DNA of 64,000 bases from Mycoplasma testudinis ATCC 43263 (GTDB taxonomy: Bacteria; Bacillota_I; Bacilli_A; Mycoplasmatales; Mycoplasmoidaceae): assembly GCF_000687795.1 (NCBI RefSeq), contig NZ_JHXT01000005.1:1-64000 (forward strand). The letters are read 5' to 3'. Shown here piece after piece: positions 32,717 through 43,540 of this stretch. Both the position numbers and the translations under genes were made by a program. How positions within the stretch are numbered: the stretch's first letter is position 1; each line of letters starts with the position of its first letter. The notes beneath the pieces were generated by a model that worked only from the letters and a program-made list of their open reading frames with translations, had not been told where the DNA came from and did no database searches.

Positions 32717-32722
32717 AGTATA
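32717..32722 (-). promoter_or_regulatory. -10 box of the nusA operon
   Basis: Minus-strand TATACT, with TATAGT close by. Transcription would begin just before the UUCG hairpin. No clear -35. Confidence 0.5.
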
Positions 32723-32787
32723 TCACAACTATAAGAAAGTTATTAAATGATTTATAAATTGTATTAGCATTTAACAAACATTGCAAA

Positions 32788-33261
32788 CTAGATTCAACCG
32801 TGTTCTTTAAATAATGTTTCATGAAAATCTAACTTTTTGTTAAGCCGATTTTCTGTCTCTTCAATCTTTGTGTTAAGCCGATTTTCTGTCTCTTCAATCT
32901 TTGTGTTAAGTCGACTTTCTGTTTCTTCGATTTTAGTATTAAGTCGATTTTCTGTCTCTTCAATCTTAGTGTTTGTTTCTTCAATTTTTTTCTTAAGCCG
33001 ATTTTCTGTCTCTTCAATCTTGCTATCTAATTTGTTAAATCCAGCTTGCATTAACTTCGCTAAATCTTCTAATGTCATATTAATTTCTCCGTTAATTAAA
33101 CCGTCTTGAAAGATCATATAATCTGAAGTTATTGTAACTTTTAGTTTTTCTTTTTCATTAAAAATTACATCACAATTAAATTTCTCATACATTGATAAGA
33201 CATTTTTAATTTGCTTTTGAATGATGTCTGCATTTTTCGCTTTAAAGTGAATATTTTCCAT
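32788..33261 (-). CDS. Coiled-coil protein of UPF0134/DUF16 type
   Basis: 157 residues. The N-terminal 75 residues (starting MENIHFKAKNADI) form a small domain also seen in the gene at 56638-57072. A coiled coil of 11-residue units such as TENRLNTKIEE then repeats about five times. The end is FHETLFKEHGWI, with UGA as Trp. In M. pneumoniae the UPF0134 family has the same layout with a repeated coiled coil of variable length; its function is unknown. AGAGG precedes ATG 33261. The repeats allow length change by recombination. Confidence 0.75.
32837..33010. repeat. 33-base coding repeats
   Basis: Near-identical copies of a 33-base unit containing CGATTTTCTGTCTCTTCAAT, encoding the 11-residue coiled-coil period. 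They follow one another directly without spacers. Confidence 0.85.
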
Positions 33262-33463
33262 AGTTTACCTCTTTAAAAATTTCTAATGTGAATAAGCATA
33301 CTAAAATTATCACTGATTAAAAAGAAAACGATATATCGTGTTTGTGTCTATTTTCAGAATTAAATTATCAACAAAAATTAAACTTTTTATCAACAGTTTT
33401 TTTAACCTAATATATCTTTTAAATTACATTTAGGCAGATCTAGTAAAAAAACAGACTCTAGAT

Positions 33464-33841
33464 TTATTCGATTTGAATAAGCCGATTAGGAATAATTTCG
33501 GCTCAATATCCATCAGGATCTTCAATAAAATAAATTCCTAAATCTTGATTAACAAGAACAACAACACCAGCTGCTTGATGGTTTTTTAGCGAGGTTTCAT
33601 AATCATCCACCATTAATGCAAAATGAGATTCGTTATCTCCCAAATCATAAGGTTCTAAACGGTCGTGTAAATACGTTAATTCCAATAGAAAAGTTTTACT
33701 TTCATCAGACAAATAGACTAATGTAAAATTTTCTTTTTCATTACGACGAACCTCAGTTAAACTCAAATGAGTTTTATAAAAGTCAATTGATTTTTGTAAA
33801 TCTAAAACATTAATATTAAAGTGATTGATGGTGTATCTCAT
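33464..33841 (-). CDS. Glyoxalase/VOC-family protein
   Basis: 125 residues, two beta-alpha-beta-beta-beta modules. Likely metal ligands stand in INHFNINVLD, FLLELTY, SHFALMVDD and YFIEDPDGYWAEII, the pattern of lactoylglutathione lyase-type enzymes. The second Glu follows a UGA-coded Trp. It may detoxify methylglyoxal, but mycoplasmas usually lack glutathione, so the substrate is open. It lies 7 bases after glyA. Confidence 0.78.
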
Positions 33842-33848
33842 AAATTAA

Positions 33849-35087
33849 TTAATATTTGAGTCCTGTATAAATCGGAAAGCGCTTAAGTAAAACCCTTACT
33901 TTAGATTTAATGTCTTTAATAGTTTTCAAATCACCTTTTGAGTTAATAATATCAACAATTCATTGACCTACTTGCACAAACTCTTTACACTTAAATTTTC
34001 GAGTAGTCATTGCTGGTGATCCAAGTCTAATGCCGGACGGTTTTTGTGGGGAATTAGGTTCGTTGGGAACCGTATTTTTATTAACAACAATCCCTGCATC
34101 ATACAATCATTTTTCAACTAAATCTCCAGTTACTTGAACCTTTTTAAAAACATTGACAGACAACAAATGGTTATCAGTTCCATTAGAGGTAACATGAAAA
34201 CCATTTTCTTGAAAAACCTTAGCAAGAGCTTTTGCATTGGCTAAAACCTGTTTTTGATATGTAACAAATGAGGGTTTAAGAGCCTCTTCAAAGGCGACGT
34301 ATTTTGCGGCAATAATATGTTCTAAAGGTCCACCCTGAGAACCCGGAAAAGTGGCGCTGTTCAATTTTTTAAATAAGTCAGGATTATTACTCATAATAAT
34401 TCCACTGCGAGGCCCCCGCAAGGTCTTATGGGTTGTTGAAGTCACAACATCACAATAAGGTAAAGCATCAGGATGAAGTTTAGTAGCGATTAAACCTGCA
34501 ATGTGAGCAATGTCGGCCATTAAATATGCACCGCATTTTTTAGCAATTTTTTGGAATTTAGAAAAATCAATAAACCGCGAATAATTTGAAGCGCCGCAAA
34601 CAATTAATTTCGGTTTTATTTGTAGTGCTTGTTTTTCAATTGCAGCATAATCTAGAAGTTCGGTTTCAGGGTTTAATCCGTAACTATGAAATTCGTAAGT
34701 TTTCCCTGAAAAATTAACTTTTGAACCGTGGGTTAAATGTCCACCTGCATTTAAATCCATTGCTAAAACCTTATCACCTGGATTTAATAAAGCTAAATAC
34801 ACAATAGCGTTTGCAGTTGAGCCAGAATGGGGCTGAACATTTGCATATTGGGCATTAAATAATTTTTTTAAAGAATCAATGGCAAGTTGTTCAATTTCAT
34901 CAACGTATTTACATCCACCATAATAACGCTTCCCAGGAAAACCTTCGGCGTATTTATTAGTTAGGATACTACCTGCTGCTTCCAATACGTCACTAGAAGC
35001 ATAATTTTCTGAGGCAATCAATTCAATATAATCTTGCTGGCGTTGTAATTCTTTATTTAGCAGCTTTCTTAGCTTTAGATTTTGCAT
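33849..35087 (-). CDS. glyA: Serine hydroxymethyltransferase
   Basis: 412 residues. PLP Lys in [27 protein letters not shown] and [13 protein letters not shown] are diagnostic. It makes glycine and methylene-tetrahydrofolate from serine. I take ATG 35087 ([17 protein letters not shown]), which matches relatives; the 5' end overlaps the upstream membrane gene by 35 bases. The C-terminal 85 residues follow a UGA-coded Trp. Confidence 0.95.
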
Positions 35088-35619
35088 GTGCGATTTGTTC
35101 TTCTCCATATTTGGCAAGTTTCTTTGCAGGAACATTAACATATGATAACATTTGGAACGTACCAACAAAAATAAATACGACACCGATAAATAAACTTAAA
35201 GCACCTAAAAACGATAATGCAATACGTCCACCATAGTTTAATACAATAGGAGTAAATTCAATTCGAACAGTTTCTCCTGCTGCTGTAACATGACTAGAAG
35301 GCAACAACCCAAATTGAACAACACCATCGACGATATTACCTGGACCATATAACGCTAGACCACGATTGCTAACTTCGCCAGCATCGGTTACGTTTACAGT
35401 ATATCCTGCAAGACCAAAAAATCCCATAATAATTCCAACGATAATTAAAACCGACGCAAAAACTCAAGATGAAATAAAAGTAATCTTTTTGAAAGAACGA
35501 TTTTTTTGTTCTAAAGTTAATCCTGGTTTTTTAACTAAAGCATTGACTCAATAATCTTTAGTTAAAAATACAGGTTTTGTTTTATTTTTTTTATTTGAAA
35601 CTTGCGACTGAATATTCAT
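35053..35619 (-). CDS. Two-helix membrane protein, unknown function
   Basis: 188 residues starting [18 protein letters not shown]. Hydrophobic segments at about 50-72 ([20 protein letters not shown]) and 140-165 ([20 protein letters not shown]) enclose an external loop. The tail is basic and Ala/Lys-rich ([10 protein letters not shown]). It lies 3 bases after rpiB. In M. genitalium a lipoprotein gene sits between glyA and rpiB; no lipobox is seen here. Confidence 0.68.
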
Positions 35620-35622
35620 AAT

Positions 35623-36099
35623 TTATAAACCTGTCTTTTCTTCTTGTTTAATGATTTGATTAACCCTTCGTGAGTGTCGCCCTTTTTCGAATTTACTATT
35701 CAAAAAAATTGTAATAATTGATTGCATTTTCTTCAGGGACGTTTGGCGAGCAGCTAAGCTTAAAATGTTTGCATTATCATGGCGTACAGCTAAATCTGCT
35801 ATTTTTGGATCATAAACTAAAGCAGCGCGAGCTCCTTTAATTTTATTTGCGGCTATACAAATTCCCACGCCAGTTCCACAAATTGTAATTCCAACGGCAT
35901 TTTGATGACTTGCTACGGCTTTAGCAACCGCAAAACCATACAACGGATAATCATCTGCTGGATCTTCAACATTGTTACCTAAATCTTCAACTTGGTAACC
36001 TTTTTTTTGTAATCATGTTATTAAACTGTTTTTAACAGTAAAACCGGTATGATCAGCTCCAAAATAAATAACTGGTAATGATGGTTTTTTAGAAGTCAT
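35623..36099 (-). CDS. rpiB: Ribose-5-phosphate isomerase B
   Basis: 158 residues. FGADHTGFTVKN at the start, the Cys-containing GITICGTGVGICIAANK and the YDPKIADLAVRHDNANIL segment are typical of RpiB. It links ribose 5-phosphate and ribulose 5-phosphate and so supplies prs. AGGTG precedes ATG 36099. It overlaps the end of the Sua5-type gene by 11 bases. Confidence 0.93.
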
Positions 36100-36649
36100 A
36101 TTTCACCTGATGGGAATTTAAAAATGTACAAAGTTCATCAAATAACAAACCTTTGCGTAATATTTTACCACTATCTAAATTAAATACAGTAGAAGGCATC
36201 ACAGAATTTTGCTTTCCGCTCACCAAAAATAATTGATCGTCATAATTTTGGAAGTGCTCAATGCTTTGATAATCAAGTACATTAACAAAAGGTTGTTCAT
36301 TATGCAAGTTAGCACTAGTGGAATAAATAGGACCAGTGCGGCTTAAAATTTTCAATAATTTCTCATTGTTTGGAATCCGGTAAGAAACTGAATTAATAAC
36401 TAACGTCAATGCTCCAGGTCAAAAATTTTCCGCTAATAAATTGTATAAGGGGTTATTAACTTGGATAAAATTAGCACGTGGTAAAAAAGTTACTAATTTC
36501 TTCGAACGGGGCCGTTTTTTTATTTCATAAATTAAACGGCCGTTATAACAAATTAATCCTAATTGTGTATCTGTTTCGATAATGCACGCACGGCCGTTTT
36601 TTAATTCGAAGACGATTTCATCGACTTCATCAAAATCATAGATTTGCAT
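36089..36649 (-). CDS. tsaC: Threonylcarbamoyl-AMP synthase, Sua5/YrdC type
   Basis: 186 residues, short form. ETDTQLGLICYN, KKRPRSKKLVTFLP and YSTSANLHNEQPF match YrdC-like proteins; a UGA-coded Trp precedes PGAMTLVI, the usual WPGPLTLI site. It makes the precursor for t6A in tRNA. It lies between prmC and rpiB in a tight run. Confidence 0.88.
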
Positions 36650-36655
36650 AAATAA

Positions 36656-37519
36656 CTACTTTAGTATTAATTTAATCACGCGAAGATCATTATTTAAATC
36701 GCGAACTAGATTTATATTATAGTTTTTTCTTAAAGGAAAAGCCAACGAATGAATGGCATGAGCCATTGTATGATTTAATTCACAAATTACAACTTTTGGT
36801 TTAAATTGGTGATTAGTTAGCATTTCATTGAAAAGAACCTGATAAAAATGCAATCCAGCAAAGGGCGCATATAGAGCCATTGAAGGCTCAAAATTGGATA
36901 CACTTTTTTGAATTAAAGGATCGTCATAATCAAGATATGGGGGATTACAAATTACAAACTTTACAGGATTGGGAATCTGCTGCAAAACATCTAAAAAATT
37001 AGCGTGAATTAATTCCAAATTTTTAATATTATGAATTTCAATATTTTTTAAAGCAACATTCAAAGCGTCCTGACTAAAGTCACTTGCATAAACTGGATTT
37101 GTATTAAATTCTTTAGCTATGCTAATTGCTAAGCATCCGCTTCCAGTACATAAGTCCAGAATCGCATCATTAGGCTTAATAATCGATTTAGTGTCATTGA
37201 TAAATGTATCAAGCACGGTTTGAGTTTCATCACGTGGAATTAAAACTCGATTATCGACATAAAATTCTAAGCCATGAAAAATTTTTTTATGAATGATATA
37301 TTCAAGAGGTTGGAATTCTTGAAAATAATTTTGCAGTGATTTTTCAAGTTTTTGATGATCAAAATCAATTTTTTCATTTCGCAAAGATATTAAATTTTCT
37401 GGAGATTTAACTTTTTGTGAATAAAAAAATATTAATTCATTAAAAATGCTTTTATTTTGATCAAATTTTTCTAAATATAAATCTTTTAAATAATTACATA
37501 ATTCATTAAAAGTGAACAT
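36656..37519 (-). CDS. prmC: Release factor glutamine methyltransferase
   Basis: 287 residues. SAM site DLCTGSGCLAISIA and catalytic NPPYLDYDD, after an N-terminal helical domain with RVLIPRDET. It methylates the GGQ glutamine of RF1. It starts 3 bases after prfA, its substrate gene. Confidence 0.95.
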   Translation of the reverse strand: MFTFNELCNYLKDLYLEKFDQNKSIFNELIFFYSQKVKSPENLISLRNEKIDFDHQKLEKSLQNYFQEFQPLEYIIHKKIFHGLEFYVDNRVLIPRDETQTVLDTFINDTKSIIKPNDAILDLCTGSGCLAISIAKEFNTNPVYASDFSQDALNVALKNIEIHNIKNLELIHANFLDVLQQIPNPVKFVICNPPYLDYDDPLIQKSVSNFEPSMALYAPFAGLHFYQVLFNEMLTNHQFKPKVVICELNHTMAHAIHSLAFPLRKNYNINLVRDLNNDLRVIKLILK

Positions 37520-37522
37520 AAA

Positions 37523-38605
37523 TTACATATTCGTAACTTGGGTCATTTTTTGAGCTTGCTCATTGGCACGTAAGGCTTCAATTAATTCGTCAAGATCTCC
37601 CATCATGACACGATCTAAATTGTTTAAACTCAAACCAATTCGGTGATCTGTCACACGATTTTGCGGATAATTATATGTCCTAATTTTTTCCGCACGATCA
37701 CCCGAACCTACTTGTGACTTACGCAAAGAAGACAAATCAGCATCTTGCTGGGCTTGAGCTGCCTCCCATAATTTTGAACGCAACATTCGCATTGCAGTTT
37801 CTCGATTCATAATCTGAGATTTACCTTCTTGGCATGCTGCTACGATTCCAGTTGGCAAGTGGGTAATTCGAACTGCGGATTCGGTTCGATTAACGTGTTG
37901 ACCGCCAGCACCACCTGAACGATATGTATCAATCCTTAAATCTGCAGGATTGATTTGTACTTCAACTTCATCTAATTGAGGTAAAACAGCAACAGTAATT
38001 GTTGATGTATGAACTCGGCCTTTGGCTTCTGTTGCTGGTACTCTTTGAACCCGATGCACACCTGATTCAAATTTCATTTTGGCATAGATATCATCTCCAT
38101 TAATTTCAAAGGATAAAAAACTATAACCAACACTACTTGCAGAACTTTCCAACAATTTAAGTTCTCATTTTTGGGCATCACAATAAGATTTGTACATATC
38201 ATAAACATTACCAACAAAAATACTAGATTCATCTCCTCCAGCCGCTGCTCGAATTTCCACAATTACTGATTTATCATCATTAGGGTCTACAGGTAATAGC
38301 AATACTTTTAATTCTTCTTCAAGTCTAGGAACTTCCCGAATAGCAGCAGATAATTCTTCTTGAGCTAAATCATGTAAATCTTTTTGAGCAGAATCATTTA
38401 AGATGTTTTCAGCTTCTTCGGCTTGTTTTAAATATGATTGGTATTGATTAAAAACATTTAAAACCGCTTTTTTGTGTTTTAATTCTCGGTTGATGTCTCG
38501 CATTCTTTTCAGATCATTACCAACCGTTGTTAGTTCTTCTTCTAAACTTTTGGCATTGGATGCGATTTTATTTAAGGCTTCATAAAGTTGTTTGTTATAT
38601 TGCAT
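37523..38605 (-). CDS. prfA: Peptide chain release factor 1
   Basis: 360 residues. The GGQ loop lies in [31 protein letters not shown] is typical of class I factors. RF1 reads UAA and UAG, the only stops needed when UGA means Trp. A UGA-coded Trp at 38165 joins the two parts. It heads prfA-prmC-tsaC-rpiB-membrane protein-glyA-VOC. Confidence 0.97.
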
Positions 38606-38638
38606 AAGTTTTCCTTAATGTAAAAATGGCTATTAACA

Positions 38639-38702
38639 TAAAAAAAACGATGATTTGACGCACAGAAAATCCCGCCAAGGATTTTCCTGTCAGATCATCG
38701 TT
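38639..38702 (-). terminator. Large two-part terminator after rpmE
   Basis: Outer stem AACGATGATTTGAC / GTCAGATCATCGTT (one mismatch region) and inner stem AGAAAATCC / GGATTTTC; eight T follow on the minus strand. It separates rpmE from prfA. Confidence 0.88.
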
Positions 38703-38712
38703 TTACAAAAAT

Positions 38713-39024
38713 CTAAAGATCAGCTAAAGACTTCGCTTTATGATTATCTTTTGGACTTTGTTTAACTACAGGCTTAGTAGGTTTTGTAGCTGCTGTGTGT
38801 TTCCCAGCTTCAAATTTAGACGAAAGTTTTTCAGCCCGACCTTTAACAACTTGTTGACCACCAGATCCAATATAAAATGGATGACAGTTACTGCAAATAT
38901 CTAAGCCAGTTTCTGTGGTTTTTAAAGTTGAGGTAATTTTGTAATTTGCATTACAAGAAGCACAAGTAAAAGATACTTCGTGCATGGCTGGATGTCCTTG
39001 TTTTTTGGTTGTTGGTTTTTCCAT
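38713..39024 (-). CDS. rpmE: 50S ribosomal protein L31, zinc form
   Basis: 103 residues. Zinc ribbon CASC and CSNCHPFYIG, with HPAMHEVSFTC before it, identify the Cys-containing L31. A basic tail of about 35 residues extends the C-terminus (PTKPVVKQSPKDNHK). ATG 39024 is taken as start; an in-frame GTG at 39036 is possible. Confidence 0.92.
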   Translation of the reverse strand: MEKPTTKKQGHPAMHEVSFTCASCNANYKITSTLKTTETGLDICSNCHPFYIGSGGQQVVKGRAEKLSSKFEAGKHTAATKPTKPVVKQSPKDNHKAKSLADL

Positions 39025-39258
39025 AATATTGCTCACTATCTATAAAATCGGGTTAAAAATACGTATATTATTATATCGCATAAATGGTTTTAATTAATAT
39101 TGTTTGTAAAGAAAAAATGATTTTTAACAAAAACACCTAAAACAAATCTTTAAAAAACACCATTGAAAATTAAGAAAGAAATCGTTTTATGAAAGCCATT
39201 CATATTGTTTTTTTAAATGTTTCTTTTGTATAAAACACAAAAAAACAAAACTAAAAAT

Positions 39259-41844
39259 TTACTGTTTAGGTTGTACGAACGGATTATTCGAATCTACTGT
39301 TTTAAATGCTGATAAACTCAACAAATTAGTTAATTCTTTTCGCAATCCAGCAACATTATTGTTTGGATCAATTTTGGATCTTCCATTCATACCATTATTA
39401 GGATCAGAAGTATTTCAAGAACGACCGCCAGCAACAAGACTATCTCCAGTTGCAGAGTATGGAGCTTGATTGGGGATACTGTTTGATCTATCTAAAGGGT
39501 TAAACGAAACCATATAAACATCATTAGTAAATGAACGTCCATTAGTGAATAATTGGACGATTTGATTAATAAATTCATTTTGTTTATTAGTTGCAACAAT
39601 GGCTTGTAAATACCATAATGCTTGTTGTTTGGTTGTAATTCCCTGAATATAAATTGTTCAACGAGATCAATTATCTCCAGCCATTCTGACCATAACTGGA
39701 TCTAAGGTTGCTTGTAATTGATTAAATCCGGTTTTTAATCCAGCAAGAGTTATCTTAGGACCTTTAAAACTGTTATCAGTTGATGTGATTTCGGTTGTTC
39801 CGTCTGGTTTTATTATTTGGTTTGCACCATTCACGATTTGTAAATTAAACGAAACAGTACCAGTAGTATAATTTGGTGAAATATCAGTTATTGATAACTT
39901 ATATCCGTTTGCTGTGAATGGAGGAATAAAAGTTCTAATTTTCTTATCATCTGGTAAGTAATTATTAATCGTAGTTAATATCTTATCTCCTGAAGTGGTT
40001 AATAAATTATTAGCTGCAACTTGTGCACTATCAGTTGTTGTACTAAGAACTGAAATGTTTCCACCATTAGCAAGAACATTAAGCGAATCATAAAATTGCT
40101 TAGTAATAGTTGGGAAAGCTTTATAACCAGTTAAAGTTAATTCTTTACCTGCATTTGCAGTGTTAGTTATGCCACCATTAGTTGCATATAAGTTCCCACT
40201 AGCATCAGCGATCATAATACGAAGTTTTAAAGTACCAGCGTTATTATCAAATGACCCTGGAACAAATTTTAATTCATAACCTTCTAAGGCAGAAGCGAGA
40301 TCTGGTATTTTCTGTAAATTTAATGCATTATTGACGTTAGTTAAAGTACTTTGGTTGGTAATCCCAGATTGCTGTGGTAATTTATCTGATTCACCACCTG
40401 GGTTTGGATTAAGGGCATAACTATCCGCAAGATTTTTGTAATAATCAATAATCCTTGATTCATTACTAATAGTTGGATTTGATTGATGGGGATTATCACG
40501 ACTCATAGTTTGAAATGAGCTCAATGATAACAAATTACGTAGTTCAGTTTGAACCCCGGAGATGCCATTAAGTTTTCAAGATCCATTCATTCCGTTGTTA
40601 GAACTAGACGGAGCATTTGCTGTTCCGTTTGGACCATGGCCTCCTGCTACTAGTGAAGAACCATCACTTGAGTATGCGAGATTAGTAGGTAAAGGGTTTG
40701 ATGGATCAAAAGTTATTATGTAACCATTGGTATGATTTGTTAACTCACTAGTCTCGTTTAATTTAGCTATAACCTGATTTATAAATTGGTCGGTAAATCC
40801 GTAATGCACAACAGCCTGCAAGTATCACAAAGCTTGAGCCTTAGTACTAACTCCAGGAACTGCAAATTGTCAATTAATACTATTACCTGTAGTAAATGTA
40901 GTAAAGGTTAAATTGTCAGCCAATGCAAAAGAAACACCAGTTTTAATACCTGAAAGTTTTAAATCTAATCCATTAGCAATAGTTTCTTGATTCATAACCA
41001 CACTAAGAGGCTGCTCATTTGAATTCACAATGGCTAAATTAAAAGATAAAGTTCCATCGTCCTGGTTAGCGGTGATATTGGCTAAATGTGGCTTATAACC
41101 TCGTGAAGTTAAATCACTTGGGAATGCAGCAATTTTATTATCTAAATAATTGTTAATTACATTAACCGGATCTGATGAACTATTCATCAGTTCTGCATTC
41201 AATTGCAAAAGTAATACTTGAGTTGTAATATTTTTTCCGTGAGCATTAATTTCAGAAGTATTATTAGCAAAAACTTGTTTCAGTTGAGAATATCAAGAAG
41301 TAGCAACAGCATTCACATTTTTAAAACCAGAAATAGAAATAATTCTACCAGAGTTATTAGGTGTTCCAAGTTCACCATTCATTTGGTAAGGAAGTTGACT
41401 AAAACTAGATTGTTGAACTAAAACTCGAACTGACATCGACCCAGAATTATCGTTCGGGGCAAGTAAAACGATTTGCAAATTATTGTCTGCACTAATGCTA
41501 TCTGGTAAATCAGGGATCTGACTATCCTCAGCTAAAATAGAATTCAATTTTTCGTAAGTATTTATTTCACGAAAAGAGTTATCTGAAGGAAAAAGGTTTT
41601 GATTAGCGTTATTTTTTAAATGTAAATTTGCTGGAAGTTTAGCATAGTAGTCAGCAATTTGAGCGCTTTGAGATTGATTATCTTGGTTACCTGAAGCAGT
41701 GTTCAAAACTTCATTATTAATCAAAATTGAATTAGGATTAAATCGAGAATCTACAACCATGACAGCTGGAACAATGATTCCAATCGCTCCTAGTGTACTC
41801 CAAGTCCCAATTCAGGCTTTCATATTAAAATGCTTTTTTCTCAT
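39259..41844 (-). CDS. Large surface protein with a tandem internal duplication
   Basis: 861 residues, AAAGGAAG before ATG 41844. An N-terminal hydrophobic segment (residues 10-32, IGTWSTLGAIGIIVPAVMVV) without lipobox cysteine looks like a signal or anchor. Two halves of about 405 residues repeat. Each has two modules with a glycine-turn beta motif (DDGTLSFNLAIV, TTGTVSFNLQIV, NSGSMSVRVLVQ, NAGTLKLRIMIA), then QALWYLQA (336-343 and 741-748), then GxSLVAGG, NNGMNG and NLLSLS with Phe-x-Thr. The beta motif resembles lipoprotein-17-type modules of mycoplasma surface proteins. No C-terminal membrane helix or sorting signal is seen. Many UGA codons are Trp. Confidence 0.72.
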
Positions 41845-41996
41845 ATCGTCTTCCTTTAGAAAGATTTAAATAGTTCTGTAATTCATTTAACAGGATTTAT
41901 TTGTTGTATTAAATTTTAGCAAAACTAGCCAATAAATTAGAAAAAACAGAAGCTTAAATCCTAGTTAAAACTAATATTTGAAAACTTCAAAAAATG

Positions 41997-43208
41997 CTAA
42001 TTTGTTCAATTGTTTGTTTTTCTGAGTCAATCGACTAAATCAATTATTTTAATTCCTTCATAAGTGGCCGTCTCATGAAAAGTTCGAGCAATTAAAATCT
42101 TTGGAAAGCCATCTTTAATTTGCAACAAGGAGTTGACTTCTCTATTAAAAACTTCTTCATTGGAAATATTATCTGCTACTTGAATGTAAAATTTTTCATT
42201 TCGGGATTCAGCTACAAAATCAATTTCCTTTTTATAAAGTTTACCAACATAAACTTTATAACCAAGACGCATTAATTCAATTGCGACAATATTCTCATAC
42301 ATCCTATCAAAATTAAGGTTTTTAAATCCGTGTTTTGCATATCTAACTCCATGATCAGATAAATAGAATTTTTCTCCAGATTTTAAATATTCCTTCCCTA
42401 CTAGATCATATCTTTTGCATGAATAAAATACAAATGCTTGACATAAATAATTAACATATGAAGATAAGGTCTTGTAATTAATTGGGGTTTTTTCTTGAGC
42501 TAAAGTTTGCGCGATGTTGTGAATTGAAGTGATATTAGAGATATTATTAATCAAAAAATCTGAGACCTTTTCCAAGACAGATATATTTCTAATTTTATAC
42601 TTTTGAATAATATCTTTTAAAATTGCCACTTGAAAAACATTTTCAATATAATCTGATTTTTCACGATCATTTTCAAATTGATAAACGCCTGGAAGACTAC
42701 CAATACGAGCGTACTCATCAAAAGCTTGTTGATAATTTTCTTTAATCTCAAAAATATCTAAATACTCTTGAAAAGAGAATGGAAAAATATTAATGCTCAT
42801 GTAACGACCAGTAAATAAAGTAGCAAGATCACTACTCAATAAAAAAGCATTTGACCCGGTTAAGTAAATGTCATATTTATTCGAAGAAAATAAGTCATTA
42901 ACAGCAATTTCAAAATTTTTACACATCTGTACTTCATCAATAAGAACGTAATTATTTTTATTTGGTTTTCAGTTCTCAGAAATAAATTTAAGTAATTGGT
43001 GATACTCTAACAAATTTTCAAATTCGACTTTCGTGAAGTCAATAAAAATGATATTAGCCTTAGAATCGTTAGCCTTTAAATAATCAATATACGATAGTAA
43101 TAAGAAGGATTTCCCACAACGTCTTACGCCTGTAATGATTTTGATTAACGATTAGTTTTTGAGAGAAATAAGTTGATCTAAATAAACCTGTCGGATTAGT
43201 GTTTTCAT
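41997..43208 (-). pseudogene. AAA ATPase with DUF4143-type C-terminus, broken by one stop codon
   Basis: 404 codons from ATG 43208 (MKTLIRQVYLDQLISLKN) to TAG 41997-41999. Codon 19 is TAA (43152-43154). The same frame then continues with SLIKIITGVRRCGKSFLLL, the Walker A of this family, VLIDEVQ (Walker B) and a complete C-terminal half with YVGKLYKKEIDFVA. No good start codon lies between the stop and the Walker A. Intact relatives are stand-alone ATPases of unclear role, often mobile. So the gene looks disabled by a single base change. A product from the internal ATG 42926 would lack the ATP site. Confidence 0.83.
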
Positions 43209-43540
43209 AATATAAAAAGTATATTTAAAAATTTGTATCGTATTACAAATATTTAAAAATTTTTCATTTTTTTGTATTACACTAATAAATTTGAAAAATA
43301 TTCATTTTCTTAGCTTTGATAAAAAACCGTTAGCTTTAGATAAATATTTTGATCTACAAACCCAAAAATATTTATTAAAAGTGATGCCTTAATAGTTCTA
43401 TTTTCAAATCTAAACTTTCAGGATTTGTATTAATAAACTATTGTGGTAATTTTAAAAACAAAAATATTCCTCATCATCTAATCAAAAAGTTTGACCAGAA
43501 TTAGAAGAATATTTAATTAATAACTATTAAACGCGAGCGA
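43209..43540. other. Gene-free stretch before the surface-protein array end
   Basis: Very AT-rich, no convincing frame, tRNA or terminator. It contains two TTGTATTACA-like copies at about 43226 and 43272, possibly a short repeat. Confidence 0.4.

Noticed and set aside
32837..33010. Regular 33-base repeats that could suggest a CRISPR array
   Set aside because: They follow one another without spacers and encode an 11-residue coiled-coil period in a long open frame with a ribosome binding site.
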